From NCBI GenBank assembly GCA_963664835.2, contig CAXXUG010000011.1, positions 1 through 64,000 of the forward strand: a stretch of 64,000 nucleotides of DNA, written 5' to 3'. A program made the position numbers and the translations under genes. The notes under the pieces are model-generated. The model saw nothing but the letters and a program-made list of their open reading frames with translations. It did not search any database and was not told the DNA's origin. This DNA is from G963664835 sp963664835 (GTDB taxonomy: Bacteria > Chloroflexota > UBA6077 > FW602-bin22 > JBCLEL01). Below are positions 44,075 to 54,600 of the stretch, in pieces (positions within the stretch are counted from its first letter, which is position 1; every line of letters begins with the position of its first letter).

Positions 44075-46546
44075 TCAGTCCTTGGGTCTAACCTCATAGG
44101 TTATTTGATATAACCCTGCCGCAGGGAATCGCGGTAGATAGTCAGCCAACTTCACTATCCCGGAATCGTCGATGGCGGCATTTATGTCGGTAGAATCAAC
44201 CTGGGTACCGTCCAGCCGCTTGATTTCGACGTGTACTTGGACCTGCAGACCGATGCGTTCGACATCATCGTTGATCAGGACGGGATGGAGAGCGTCATCC
44301 TCCGCGAGCACAAAGTCTCCATCCATTCCGGTCACCACCGTGGGCTGATAAGCCATGCGAGCCGCGAAGTAACCCAGCTTGGCGCGTCGATAGAGGTCGC
44401 AGACGCCCTTGTGGTACATGCCTCGCGACAAGCCGTCAGTGATGAGTTGGTAGTTCATGCCCTCACACCCGGAGGCACGCCCAAAGGCGCTGACTTGCTG
44501 GAAAAAGAGACCCTGATAGGCTTGCGACAGGTGGGCCTCGGAGTCGCGCAGGGCTCGAAACGGACGTCCGAGCCTGGCGGTCTCGATTTCCGCGTTAGGC
44601 CTATCGTGGTTTATCCAAATGCTTCGCCAGGGCAACCCCTGATAGCGCTGCCAATCCGGCATCGCTTCCGCCGAAAACTCACTCCAAAACACAGCTCTGG
44701 CCCGATCATCCGGCAATAGGCGATTTCCCTGTTCGTACATGTCTGAGAACTCTGCGTACCATCCAGGGTACTCGTGGAGTTCCCAATAGACGTTCTCGGT
44801 CAAGGTAAACACAGACATATCATCGTGTTGAACAGTGGTCGGAAACTGTGGATCATGCATAAATGGAGGGCCCCACTTCGAGTCAGGGCAGACCAGGCGT
44901 GAGTTGTCTACTTCGTCGACCAAGCGGATGAACTTGGAGCAAAAATCGATGTACAGACGAACATGAAGCTGGGACAGCGTTTCCACTTCCTGTGGAGACA
45001 GGTTATCCACCCACCTATCTTCTGAACTCGCACTGCCCAAATGCGGCTGTAGCACCCCTGTCGATACAGTGATGCCGATGCTGTTAAAGCCTTCGTAGGA
45101 GATAATGCTTGGGTGGTTCCGCACCCGCTTGATGGATGGCGCCAGCAGTCTTTCCATATCGTCTTCGCGGTAGTGTTCCCGGAATCCTTGACCCCACAAG
45201 GTCCAGTGGCGTGTAACCCAGATCAGGCATATGCCCAACTGATCAGCGATCTCAGCGAATCGAGCGTAGTTCGTACCATCAGTTGGTACATCCCATTCTG
45301 GAAAACCGAGTTCGTTGTGCTCTCCGGGTCTCTCGGCGTAACCCCAGGGATGTAGTCGGATGCAGTTGGCGTTGGCCCTCCTGGCCAGAAGAAAATCCCT
45401 GACTATCCAGTCGTCGGGAGGGCACACCGAGCTGTGGGAGTCGGCGCCCGGGGCAAAGCCCAGGTTGTCGCCAAAACTACGCAGCACGAACAGCCGGCCG
45501 TTCAGATAAAACTTGGCGGCGCGTTGCTCGATCGTTCGGATGCCAACGGTGTCGACATAGTCGTCGATTTGCTCGCCGCTCCCTGAGTTGAGGACGGCCT
45601 CAAACCGGTACAACCGGGGTCGATCCGGCCGCCAAAGCTCAGCTCCGGACCAGGCGCACTCCCGGCTTAGCTGTATATCCTGGCCAGGTCCAATCTCTAG
45701 GTCCACCGGTGGCATCTCATAAGCCACGGCTGAATCTTCTTCCGGGAACCAGCGATAGAAGAGCACGGACAATTCTCCGGCGAATCCCTCGCTGCTGGCG
45801 TTCCTAACGGTCGCGTTGATCTGCAGCCGGGCCGGCCGCCCTTCCTCGGCCTCTAGTGGTTTAACGAACACTTCTTCAATGAAGCAGGAGCGAGTGCCCA
45901 CAACCTGGATAGAGCCGGCGATTCCGGTCTGATAGCCGCGTTTCTTGGCGACGCGGATCGCAAATGTATTCTCCTGACCTGCCCGTACGAACGAGGATAT
46001 GTCGACGGTGTGTGGCTCATAGCCTTCGTGGTGTGCGACCGCCTGGCCATTTACCCACAGCTCGTACTCGTCGTGGATCGACTCAATGTCAATCATCACT
46101 CGCTCAGACGATTCGATCCGCTCCTGCGAACGCAGTAGCATCGCTCGTCCCATGTCCAGCACGGTTGGGACTTCCATCTCATTCCAGAGGCTGTCGTCGA
46201 AGCCCGGCTCAACCCAATCGTCGTTCTCCTCCCCTTGCAGCTTCCAGCGCCAGAACCGGAGAGGAACCACCTGTCTTAGGCGGGGTAGGGGCTGGTCCTT
46301 GATCTGGGAGGCAATTTGACGTGCCTCTGTTTCGCTGACCACGTCGGATGAGAGCCAGTCGTCGCCCAAGTCGTTCTCCTGGCGGAGCAGATCGGCGTAG
46401 GCTTGAACGTAGGCTATGCGCTGCTCAGTGGTCAGTAGATCGTTCTCAGGGTCGCGAAAGTAGGTGCGTCCCCGGTACTTCTGCGACGGGTCGTGATAGA
46501 CCAACTCGAATGACCGCGACCAGGAGCAGTTCTCGTGCGATTCCAT
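44075..46546 (-). CDS. Glycoside hydrolase family 2 protein, acid/base residue apparently replaced
   Basis: This 823-residue protein has the GH2 layout: an N-terminal sugar-binding sandwich (about residues 80-220), an immunoglobulin-like domain, and a TIM barrel from about 330 to 700. In the barrel the usual NHPSII segment (about residue 476) runs on as SYEGFNSIG, so the Asn is followed by Ser where GH2 enzymes have the acid/base Glu. A candidate nucleophile is the first Glu of FWSEFSAEAMP (about residue 622). There is no signal peptide. GAGGGAG precedes the ATG. It may be a variant hydrolase, a transglycosidase or a sugar-binding protein. No neighbour shows the substrate. Confidence 0.85.
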   Translation of the reverse strand: MESHENCSWSRSFELVYHDPSQKYRGRTYFRDPENDLLTTEQRIAYVQAYADLLRQENDLGDDWLSSDVVSETEARQIASQIKDQPLPRLRQVVPLRFWRWKLQGEENDDWVEPGFDDSLWNEMEVPTVLDMGRAMLLRSQERIESSERVMIDIESIHDEYELWVNGQAVAHHEGYEPHTVDISSFVRAGQENTFAIRVAKKRGYQTGIAGSIQVVGTRSCFIEEVFVKPLEAEEGRPARLQINATVRNASSEGFAGELSVLFYRWFPEEDSAVAYEMPPVDLEIGPGQDIQLSRECAWSGAELWRPDRPRLYRFEAVLNSGSGEQIDDYVDTVGIRTIEQRAAKFYLNGRLFVLRSFGDNLGFAPGADSHSSVCPPDDWIVRDFLLARRANANCIRLHPWGYAERPGEHNELGFPEWDVPTDGTNYARFAEIADQLGICLIWVTRHWTLWGQGFREHYREDDMERLLAPSIKRVRNHPSIISYEGFNSIGITVSTGVLQPHLGSASSEDRWVDNLSPQEVETLSQLHVRLYIDFCSKFIRLVDEVDNSRLVCPDSKWGPPFMHDPQFPTTVQHDDMSVFTLTENVYWELHEYPGWYAEFSDMYEQGNRLLPDDRARAVFWSEFSAEAMPDWQRYQGLPWRSIWINHDRPNAEIETARLGRPFRALRDSEAHLSQAYQGLFFQQVSAFGRASGCEGMNYQLITDGLSRGMYHKGVCDLYRRAKLGYFAARMAYQPTVVTGMDGDFVLAEDDALHPVLINDDVERIGLQVQVHVEIKRLDGTQVDSTDINAAIDDSGIVKLADYLPRFPAAGLYQITYEVRPKD

Positions 46547-47207
46547 CTACACTCCCTCTCCCGCTGAAGGCGAACCGTTGAACGGGTTGTGGCAAGGAGA
46601 TCCATCGGCCAGCCACAGCTCTCAGCTGCGGAGGACCATCATCACCGACCAGGTCTGTCTGCATGACGCCGTGTTGGCACATGCCGCCCGGTCCATCGAA
46701 TCGTATCACGCTCTCTTGCGCGTCCTTGGCCTCCGTAAGCCCAGGCCGGACCCTTGGACGATGCCCCGCATCACCTCGATCACCTCAGGGGCGACCTTGC
46801 CCTCAGCATACATTCAAAATGCTGAAATCAGTTGAGTCCACTGACGGGCGTTTGTCCGGAGAAAGATCATCAAGACCTTGCCGGCACTGTTGCAGGAGGT
46901 CCCGAAAAGCCTCATCGTGTTGTACGCCCATTGTTGGGTTGCGTGCCCGAGAACCAGCCGAATCGCATCTCCTATCTACTGTCGATCAGATGCGGCTGAA
47001 CAATCCTCATGGCGTCGGGACTTAGGCGAAGGCTTCCACAAGACTTCGACCAATCTCCTCCAGTTCCATAGCACCTACTTTCTCACAATTCAGCAATTAT
47101 GAAAAGACCCTGCTCAGGCTGCTACTAACCGCCGGCGAAGTTACTCATCCCACCGAATTTGCGCCCAGGCTACCCGGCGAATAGTTACGGCGGCGGTTGG
47201 GTAGGAG
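46547..47207. other. Probable decayed coding region, not identified
   Basis: No intact gene. Several short frames occur on both strands without a consistent reading. Since recognisable gene fragments begin at 47208, this stretch is probably decayed sequence of the same kind, but I cannot name its origin. Confidence 0.35.
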
Positions 47208-47375
47208 ATGGCGTCATGGTCTGTGCTGCTCCTTGAAGCAGGGCCGGACTATCCCAATCTGGAGGAGATGCCTGAGGAGATTAAGTATGGCCTCGGCCGC
47301 ACACCTGGTCTTTGGAACCGAGCCTTTGGGCCCGCCAGCAAACACAACTGGAACTTCGTTGCTAGACTGACGGCA
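47208..47375 (+). pseudogene. Fragment of a GMC family oxidoreductase
   Basis: About 55 residues match the N-terminal FAD-binding part of glucose-methanol-choline oxidoreductases: VLLLEAGPDYPNLEEMPEEI and AFGPASKHNWNFVAR. The preceding dinucleotide-binding Gly motif and the rest of the protein are missing. Confidence 0.75.
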
Positions 47376-47412
47376 CGGCTCGCAATCGTGTTTCCAGGTC
47401 GATCTCCGGAGC

Positions 47413-48278
47413 CTAAACCCCGTTGGGCCGGGGTCGGCCAAGGAGATTCAAGAGCTGATCACTGGCCGTCCGCAGGTCATCATCGGCTACTGCACCCGGT
47501 TGTACAGGTTGAACCGCTCGTAGGCCCATTGGCGGCGTACTGCGATTGGAACAGATATCGCGTGCGGTCTGAAGTATTCGGCGCTCCGCGATGCCAGCAC
47601 ATCGGGTCTTGCAAATAGATATCGCCCGCCTTGGAGAATGCCGAGACGGTCCGACCCCGTCGAACACCGGGTCTTCCAGATCATTCGGCGTTCGGCCCGA
47701 GTAGTGGCTGCCAGGGACGTATTGAGTCGGGCCGTGCTCGATAGACTCGATGTCAGTCAACGCCACCTGGACCGTGATCCACATCACCGGCATACGGACC
47801 CCGGGGGTCGTGCCGCTTGATGTCGTCTGGGAGCGGGAAGTATACCTTCGTATCGCAGTGCCACTCGTCGATTGAGAGTCCAGGTAAGTTACGTATAACG
47901 TTCTGACCGCAGAATTTGCAGTCTTTGCCCCACTATGGATTCGGCCAGGCTGAAAATAGGCTCGCGCACCAGCATATCCCGGAAAACCTGGTCCAACTCG
48001 ATGGTGTTTCTCAGTATCAACGGAGCTCTTCCCTTGTCGTCTTATGCTCCCTTACCTGGACGTATCGCGGGTCTCCCAGGTTCGGATTGAAGCGGCCTTG
48101 CATCTCTGGGTCATCCATCAACTCGTCGGTCTTGTCCCGAAGGGCCGAGATCTCACCCGGAGTAAGCACGCCAGGAATATGGACATAACCATCTCGGAAG
48201 AATTGCCTCTGCGATTTCCCTGGTCTTCTGAGGACTGAACGGTTCTCCGGCTAAAATCGGACTGTCAGCCATCATCAT
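47413..48278 (-). pseudogene. Decayed phytanoyl-CoA dioxygenase gene
   Basis: On the minus strand a PhyH gene can be followed through at least four frame changes. It starts at ATG 48272-48278 after GGAGG and shows in order FFRDGYVHIPGVLTPGEIS, NTIELDQVFRDMLV, NLPGLSIDEWHCDTKVYF (with HxD), VALTDIESIEHGPTQYVPGS and AYERFNLYNRV. It also has internal stops. This is a lineage of PhyH different from the five intact genes of the window. Confidence 0.85.
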
Positions 48279-48325
48279 CCTCCGATTCTCGATTTGAGAG
48301 ACGTCAACGTAACGTCGTGCTTAAT

Positions 48326-49177
48326 TCAGGCTGGGGCAGTCTCGGAGGCGTATTCCTCCGCGTCGTCTTGGGGGAAGAAGCCAAGCTCTCGTTCAGCGTT
48401 CGAAATGTCCCAAAAGCGGCGCTTGTTGTTCGAAATAGTGAAGTATATGCCGAATCTGACCTCAGTCTCTATGGCGCGCCAGGCGGCCTGGGCCATATCC
48501 CGGGGACTGAGCCACGCCGCCAGGTCGCGGGGCACTTCGGGCCTGGGCGCGTAGTGACCAATGCGCAGGCAGATAACCGATAAGCCAAACGCATCGGAGT
48601 AATACCTGCCCAATGCTTCGCCGAACGCCTTGCTAGCCCCGTAATGACAATCCGGTCGAACCATCATATCGGGCGTAACAGGTAACTCTCCCAAGATCTC
48701 ATAGTAGCCCGTGACATGGTTGGTGCTCGCGAAGACAACCTTAGGGACGCCGACCTGCCTGCAAGCCTCGTAGCAGTTGTAGCTGCCGACGATGTTGTTG
48801 CGGAGCGCCAGGTCCCACGGGGTCTCAAGCTCCGCATTGGCGGCCAGGTGCAAGACCGCATCCACACCATCGACCGCCTGGCGCATCAAACCCAAGTCTC
48901 CGATGTCGCCGATCACGACCTGTTCATCGTCCTCGGCCGGCAAAACCGTGTTGTGATACATCAAGCGCAGCCGGTAGCGGTCACGCAACGATGCAGCCAT
49001 GCCCCGACCGATCTTGCCCGCTGCGCCAGTAATCAAGATTAGTTTTCTATCTTCTTGATTGGCCGTCAAAATATCAGCCTCGATGCGCCCAACCTCAGCG
49101 GTTGTCCCTGACCAACTGCTTACTGTCTGACCTGCGGTAGTATAATTCATCTCGCTAAACGTAGTCATTTCAGGCAC
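48326..49177 (-). CDS. NAD-dependent epimerase/dehydratase (uronate dehydrogenase-like)
   Basis: This 283-residue extended short-chain dehydrogenase has ITGAAGKIGRG for NAD binding (about residue 50) and the catalytic YGASK. The segment FASTNHVTGYY between them fits the uronate dehydrogenase group, which oxidises hexuronic acids. The first 45 residues have no counterpart; GTG 49177 or a later ATG (49168) may start it. It is divergent from the SAF oxidoreductase at 49204, with 26 bases between, so both may share control. Confidence 0.85.
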   Translation of the reverse strand: MPEMTTFSEMNYTTAGQTVSSWSGTTAEVGRIEADILTANQEDRKLILITGAAGKIGRGMAASLRDRYRLRLMYHNTVLPAEDDEQVVIGDIGDLGLMRQAVDGVDAVLHLAANAELETPWDLALRNNIVGSYNCYEACRQVGVPKVVFASTNHVTGYYEILGELPVTPDMMVRPDCHYGASKAFGEALGRYYSDAFGLSVICLRIGHYAPRPEVPRDLAAWLSPRDMAQAAWRAIETEVRFGIYFTISNNKRRFWDISNAERELGFFPQDDAEEYASETAPA

Positions 49178-49203
49178 CGCGGTTCAGTCGGAGGTTAGAA
49201 GAG

Positions 49204-50583
49204 ATGTACCTCAACAAACTGCTTTCCGAGCGAGCGGCATCGAATCGGCCAGTTCTGGTTGGACTGGTCGGCGCGGGCCGATTCGGAACTACCGTTGCCG
49301 CCCAGTTGGGCCAAATGACCGGTATTCGCCTCGCGGCAATCTGTGATCTCCGAGAGATAAACGCCCGCGCTGCATTGGAGGCGACCGGAGCTGATCAAGC
49401 CGTCCTCGTCAGTGACGACCCGGCGACGGTAGCTCAGGCTGTAGAGGACAGTCGTCCAGTCTGGACCACCCAGATCGACGCTCTGGCGCAGTCGCCAGTC
49501 GAGGTCGTGGTAGAGGCCACCGGAAATGCATCCGTCGCTGTTCGCACTGCTCTGGCCGCAATTGAAAACAGAAAGCACATAGTGATGGTCACAGTCGAGG
49601 CGGACGTAACTGTGGGTTCGTTGCTCAACAGGAAGGCGCAGGAAGCAGGCGTCGTCTACACATTGGCCGATGGAGATCAGCCGATCTCTACTAAACGCCT
49701 GGTAGACTGGGCTCGATGTCTTGGCTATCGGATAGTCGCAGCCGGCCGCGGCACGGTGTACCATCCGACCGATTGGGCCGGCCGGCCGGAGGACGCATTC
49801 GCGCGTTACGGCTACGACGATGACATGGTGGAGCGTCGGCGTCTGAACGCCCAGATGTATAACTCGTTCCGCGATGGATCAAAGGCGCAGATCGAGATGA
49901 CAGCGTTGGCTAACATGACCGGGCTGGTGCCCGACAGACGTGGAATGCACGAACCTTCGGCCCGCATCGACGACCTGGCCCGCTTGTTCGCCCTGGAAGA
50001 GGACGGAGGCTTGTTAAGTCAGGCTGGCGTGGTAGACCTAGCCAACGCCGTCAGTCCCGACGGCAAGACGCTCTTGCCTGACAACATTGCGACCGGAGTT
50101 TGGGTCATTATCAGCACTGAACGCCCATTGCTGCAGGAGGACTTAGGTTTCTACCATCTGCCGGTCTCCATCAATGGCAAGTACGCTGCCTATTACCGCA
50201 ATTACCACCTGTGCGGAATAGAGACTCCGATGTCGATCCTGGAGGCGGTGTTGCTAAGGACCCCAACTGGCAGTCCGGCCTGGCCGCCAGTCGCTGATGT
50301 CGTCACAATCGCAAAACACCGGCTGGAACCGGGCGATGTATTGGATGGTTCTGGAGGCGCTGCCGTGCGTGGAATGATCGACCGCCACGAAGTCTCAATG
50401 AAAGAGGAACTTCTACCGCTATCTATGTCGACAGGCGCCAGGATGACAATGCCGGCCGATGCTGGTCAGCCGATCACCTACGACATGGTCGAGATCGATG
50501 AGCGGTCGCCGCTTACGCAGCTCCGACGCGAGCAAGAAGGCATAATCCGGCAAATGAATAACGCCGATCAAGAGGTAGCGTGA
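49204..50583 (+). CDS. Homoserine dehydrogenase-like oxidoreductase with C-terminal SAF domain (COG4091 type)
   Basis: This 459-residue protein has an N-terminal Rossmann fold (VGLVGAGRFGTTVAAQLG) and a C-terminal SAF domain (HRLEPGDVLDGSGGAAVRG, about residues 375-393). Such proteins occur in sugar-acid degradation loci, where they act on tetronate or apionate-like intermediates; this is family knowledge and not shown here. The ATG follows GGAGG. The neighbouring uronate-dehydrogenase-like gene agrees with a sugar-acid role. Confidence 0.85.
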   Translation: MYLNKLLSERAASNRPVLVGLVGAGRFGTTVAAQLGQMTGIRLAAICDLREINARAALEATGADQAVLVSDDPATVAQAVEDSRPVWTTQIDALAQSPVEVVVEATGNASVAVRTALAAIENRKHIVMVTVEADVTVGSLLNRKAQEAGVVYTLADGDQPISTKRLVDWARCLGYRIVAAGRGTVYHPTDWAGRPEDAFARYGYDDDMVERRRLNAQMYNSFRDGSKAQIEMTALANMTGLVPDRRGMHEPSARIDDLARLFALEEDGGLLSQAGVVDLANAVSPDGKTLLPDNIATGVWVIISTERPLLQEDLGFYHLPVSINGKYAAYYRNYHLCGIETPMSILEAVLLRTPTGSPAWPPVADVVTIAKHRLEPGDVLDGSGGAAVRGMIDRHEVSMKEELLPLSMSTGARMTMPADAGQPITYDMVEIDERSPLTQLRREQEGIIRQMNNADQEVA

Positions 50584-50634
50584 TCAAGGGTAAACGCTCT
50601 TTCGGGGCTTAGTTGAGCATATAAAGGCAGGACA

Positions 50635-50648
50635 GGGCCCGAAGGCCC
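50635..50648. repeat. Short GC hairpin between genes
   Basis: GGGCC and GGCCC pair around CGAA. There is no T-run. It may help termination after the SAF gene. Confidence 0.3.
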
Positions 50649-50673
50649 CGATTACCAGCTGATAGGTGGCGCG

Positions 50674-51165
50674 ATGGCCGTCAGGATAGGTTAAATAGGT
50701 ATTGGTCACGCGCACGCAGTGGGCTGGACGCATGCTCTCAGGGAGTCATTGGAGGTCGAGTTCACAGGCATCTTCGAGCCCGATCACGAAACGATCGCCG
50801 TGCGCTCACAGGACCCGGCTTATGGAGGTCTCCGTTGGCTGAGCGAAGACGAGCTACCCGGTGATCGATCGGTGCAAGCAGTATTCGTCGAGACCCGCCC
50901 GGCCGACAACCTAGGCTGGGCGCGCCGAGCGTTGGAGGCCGGCAAGCACATCTCGATCGATATGGCTCCGAGCCGCTCGTTGAACCAGCTGCAGGAAGAA
51001 TTTGACCTGGCGCAGCTGGGTAGGATGCACGTCAACATGGGCTATATGTTCCGTTTCAATCCGGCCTTCCAGTTCGCCTTCGAAGCGGTCGAACCAGGCT
51101 TGCTAGGGGAGGTATTCAGGGTCGAGGCCGAACTGCTTTTTTTCGTCGGATTGGCGACACCATAA
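50674..51165 (+). pseudogene. Truncated Gfo/Idh/MocA family oxidoreductase
   Basis: The frame from ATG 50674 reads MAVRIG, then a TAA stop at 50692-50694, then IGIGHAHAVGW, a Rossmann motif where the stop most simply replaces a Leu codon (TTA to TAA). The frame continues through EAGKHISIDMAPSRS and ends at 51165, after about 150 residues. The C-terminal half of the family is missing. The break lies about 50 bases before a tRNA-like fragment. Confidence 0.8.
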
Positions 51166-51214
51166 CTGGACAAGAAACGCTCAAGCGGATCCGCCGTTTT
51201 TTTTCCCGTGATTT

Positions 51215-51289
51215 AGGGGGAATGCCACAGCGGACACAGCTTGATTCTTGGTAAGAATGAGGTCCCCGGTTCAATCCCGGGCGTGGGCT
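51215..51289 (+). tRNA. tRNA-Thr(GGT)-like gene, only the 3' half convincing (pseudo or attachment-site relic)
   Basis: An anticodon arm with loop TTGGTAA (51248-51254) and anticodon GGT, a T arm with stem CCCGG/CCGGG around TTCAATC (51265-51281) and a 3' acceptor strand CGTGGGC with discriminator T are all at correct distances. The 5' acceptor should read GCCCACG but the bases there are AGGGGGA, and the D stem pairs poorly. CCA is not encoded. The 3' half is thus preserved and the 5' half replaced or decayed. Confidence 0.6.
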
Positions 51290-51392
51290 CCCCGTTTCCC
51301 CCCAATCGTTGCGCTTAGGCCCGGCGCTCTCCTCGCAGTTGTCGGCTCCCCCCGCTGCGATCTGACACCAAGCTGACGCATTAACAGCCAAG

Positions 51393-51605
51393 TTGGCGGC
51401 TCCCGAACCAACGCCGACCCCGACGGCCACGATGACTCCGACTCCAACCGTTCTCTCAACACCGGTTTTCGATCTTACCTGGAAGACCAGGGCCTCCGTC
51501 GCTATCTCTCCCTGCGAGATGGCCGTCGCAGCGGGCACCAACGGCAAGATTTATGCCATCGGGGGTCGTGCCGCACGCTTCGACATCAAGCTGGCAACAA
51601 TGAGA
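51393..51605 (+). pseudogene. Fragment of a Kelch-repeat protein
   Basis: The frame shows a Pro/Thr linker (PEPTPTPTATMTPTPT), then AVAAGTNGKIYAIGG, a single Kelch blade signature. No signal peptide precedes it and nothing of the remaining propeller follows. It is probably a broken surface lipoprotein gene at the same junction as the tRNA-like fragment. Confidence 0.6.
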
Positions 51606-51635
51606 TTGTCAGCCTCATGTATCTTACCAGTTATG

Positions 51636-54600
51636 CTACAAAGGTTCCTCAGTTATACCAGCCAGGTCGTAAAGCGTGCGCGGCGCCCATCGCAACCAAG
51701 TGCTGATAGGTTTGCCGACGCCTGGGTCTTGCTCAAGCGGCGCTGAAGCAGTATCGCCGGGGATGCGCATTCTCTGCTCTATAGAAAACTTAGGCGGTGC
51801 ATTCTTGAGCGCTGCGCGCAGAGCTGCCTCTATGATGGCTCGGAGTCCTTCATCACCACTCAGTCTGTAGGCATAGCATAACCCCTCGGTATACGTTATG
51901 GTTGAAACGAGCTCCGAGTAAGGGCAGGACGTGTACCGGAAGGCGCTCGGCTTTGGCGACCAGGTATCGCGGATTATATTTGCGGCCCCGCGCACTATAG
52001 ACTGGGCGACCCGCGCGTCTCCCGTGGCCTGATGATACCGCTTCAAGCCTTCTAACAGGATGCTCACCATAAAGCCGGCTTCACCCATGTGGCGTGGAGG
52101 TTCACAAAAACAATGGCCTGGTAACATAAGTCGCTCCCACCCGCCGGAAGGACGTTGGCGCTCCAGGGCCCGCTCCACGATAACCTTGGCGCCATTGAGA
52201 AAGAAGCGACCACCGGTGGCGTGGTAACCCGCCATTAGATGAATCAGTGGCCATCCGGCGTCCCGCCCATTCAGATAGTCGAAATCGTTGACGCCAGCTC
52301 CGCCGATGCGCCGGGCGGTTCCAATGGCCGATTCCCAGATCCGCTGGTCGCCGGTGAGAAGCGAAAAAAGGAATAATCCTTCCACCCAAGTATGGTCGTG
52401 CTCGATTCGAGGAAAACCCATAGCCGGAGTGCGGTATGCCCGCGGGTAATAGTCGCCAACGTGGCCAATGCAGTGATGGTACTGTCCCCAGATAATGGAA
52501 CTGTCTGCTGCGTAATGACAGGTATCTACATCGGAGAGGTGACGCGCAGCCTGCTCCGCCAACCGGAAGAACCGTGTGTCACCACCACGAAGGTACTCCG
52601 TTAGAAAGCCAAGCGGTGTGTCATACTCCATGTTGCCCCAGTTGTAGCGCCGCTCTCCGTACCAGTCGCCAAAGTTAAGCATGCCGTAATCGCGCCAGTA
52701 CTCTCGCTCGGCGAGGACGGACTCCAGGGCATCTTCCACCCAGCCTTCGTAGCTCGGAAACCGTTGCGAATCTTTGGCAGCCACCTCGTTGATCGCCTGG
52801 CTTTGGATATAGACCTCCGGCGGCATTCGCACCACCGGCGGCGATTCAAAGAGTCCCACTAGCGCCTGTGTCGCGGCCCGCCCGTCCTTCCCTCGATAGC
52901 ACGCGAACAGCATTTCGTGGGTGCGTGCGACCCCATGTTTCAGGCGATATACGCCTCCCACCAGATAGTAGTACAACCTATCCTCATCAGGGTGGCCCGG
53001 TCGGAATGTTTCGGGGCGCAGCGGCGGACAGATACCGATCTCCAAAGCGCCCGGCTCCGCCGCCAGTCCTTTAGGATAGTTTTGCCAGAAATTGCGCAGG
53101 CGAATGGCTACTCCAAGACCGGTCTCATCTTCGACCGCGATAGAGCCGCTGCAACGGCCTTCATGGGCGACAGGAGCATCTGAGTTATTGGTCTTATATA
53201 GGTAATTAGAATCAAGTTCTTGCAACACACTGAGCCGAGTTGAGGAGTCAGCGAGCGGCACTCGCTCGCCCATGAACTCAGCTACCTGCGGTTGAGAAAG
53301 CGCATGCCCGGTGCGCAGGGTCAGCGAACGAATAGTGGTGAAGGTCTCGGCGATATTGTCGTTTTCGAAGGTGTGTAACAGTCGCACGAAGGGTTGCCCA
53401 CGGTAGGCATACACTCGAAAGACGGAGCGAAATAGCTGGCGACCGTCCGGCGCTAGGTGGCGGGCCTCGACCCGCACCACCGCGCGTTCCGGCCCCGCTT
53501 CCTCGACGCCAACAGTGTCCACCTCGCCTTGATAGCGCGTACCATCTAGGTCCTCCAGAATGACGACGGCGTCATCATCGCTTACGATGACCGGATCATA
53601 CTTACCAGTAGTCTCATCGCGGAGAAACAGACGACCAGGCACAACAAGGGTGTCGCGCGGGACTTCGACCAGTAGCGGGCCGGTCATCACTCGCACCGCG
53701 GTGGGCGTATCTTCAACTCGCAGCGGTCTTTCTTCGGCGGTAGCTGGGCGACGGCGCACGGCCAGTCCGTACTCAATCTCATAGGTCGCCCAAGGCGCGT
53801 CGGCGGATAGATGGCGATTCAAATTTGCCTGGAAGTCGAGCAGCGCCCAGCGGACGCTTCCGTCAGGCCATTTCGCCTGTGTTCTTGCCTGGCAGGGCGT
53901 CTCCATTTCCTTCCCATCCGCCGTACGTTGCAACAAGCGCAGGTTTTCCAGGTCAGAAAGGGTCCCCGGCGCAAACGGTATCCCGCAAGTGACCGGCCAA
54001 GAGCGAACGCGGCCCTCGAGAGCTGTCGGTGTATCAGCAGCGGCCACTAATGCAAGCGGTAATCGCTTCGCCGCCTCAGCGACTGCGACAGGGCGTGGCG
54101 AAGCATCCTGCGCCCTAACTTCCACCTCGACCTGAGTACCTTCCGGGATACCAGTACCAGCCACACTCCGGGAGATGATCTGAGCGCGCAGTTCACCGTG
54201 GGCCGGCAGACCACCTGTTACTAGCTCGTGGTTGACGAGCGAGGTTGTGTTGACCGCCTGCTGAGTGGCTGTGTCATCTATGAACAACATCATCTCGCCG
54301 GTGGCGGGGCGATTGGTGAGCCAAGTCACGATGGCACTCCGAGTGCCATCAGACTCATGCCGCACGGACAAGTAGGCATCACGGATGGTCAGGGTGGCCG
54401 GTGTTGCCTTCGGCAGGCTGGGCAGTAAGACAAAGTTCTCAACACGGTAGGTGCCGTTTGTAGGCGCGGTGATGAACCGGACCAGGTCATTACCGTGAAA
54501 TTCAAAGCGTTGCGGCAAAACATACAGGTGCAGCCGATTATCGTTCCGGTCTGCACGGATGGTGCCTATACGCTGTTCGCCCAGCCAGACCGCGAACTCC

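Noticed and set aside
46446..46709. 87-residue minus-strand frame (MIRFDGPGGMCQHG...) as a gene
   Set aside because: It overlaps the start of the family 2 hydrolase gene, has no ribosome-binding site and matches nothing known to me.
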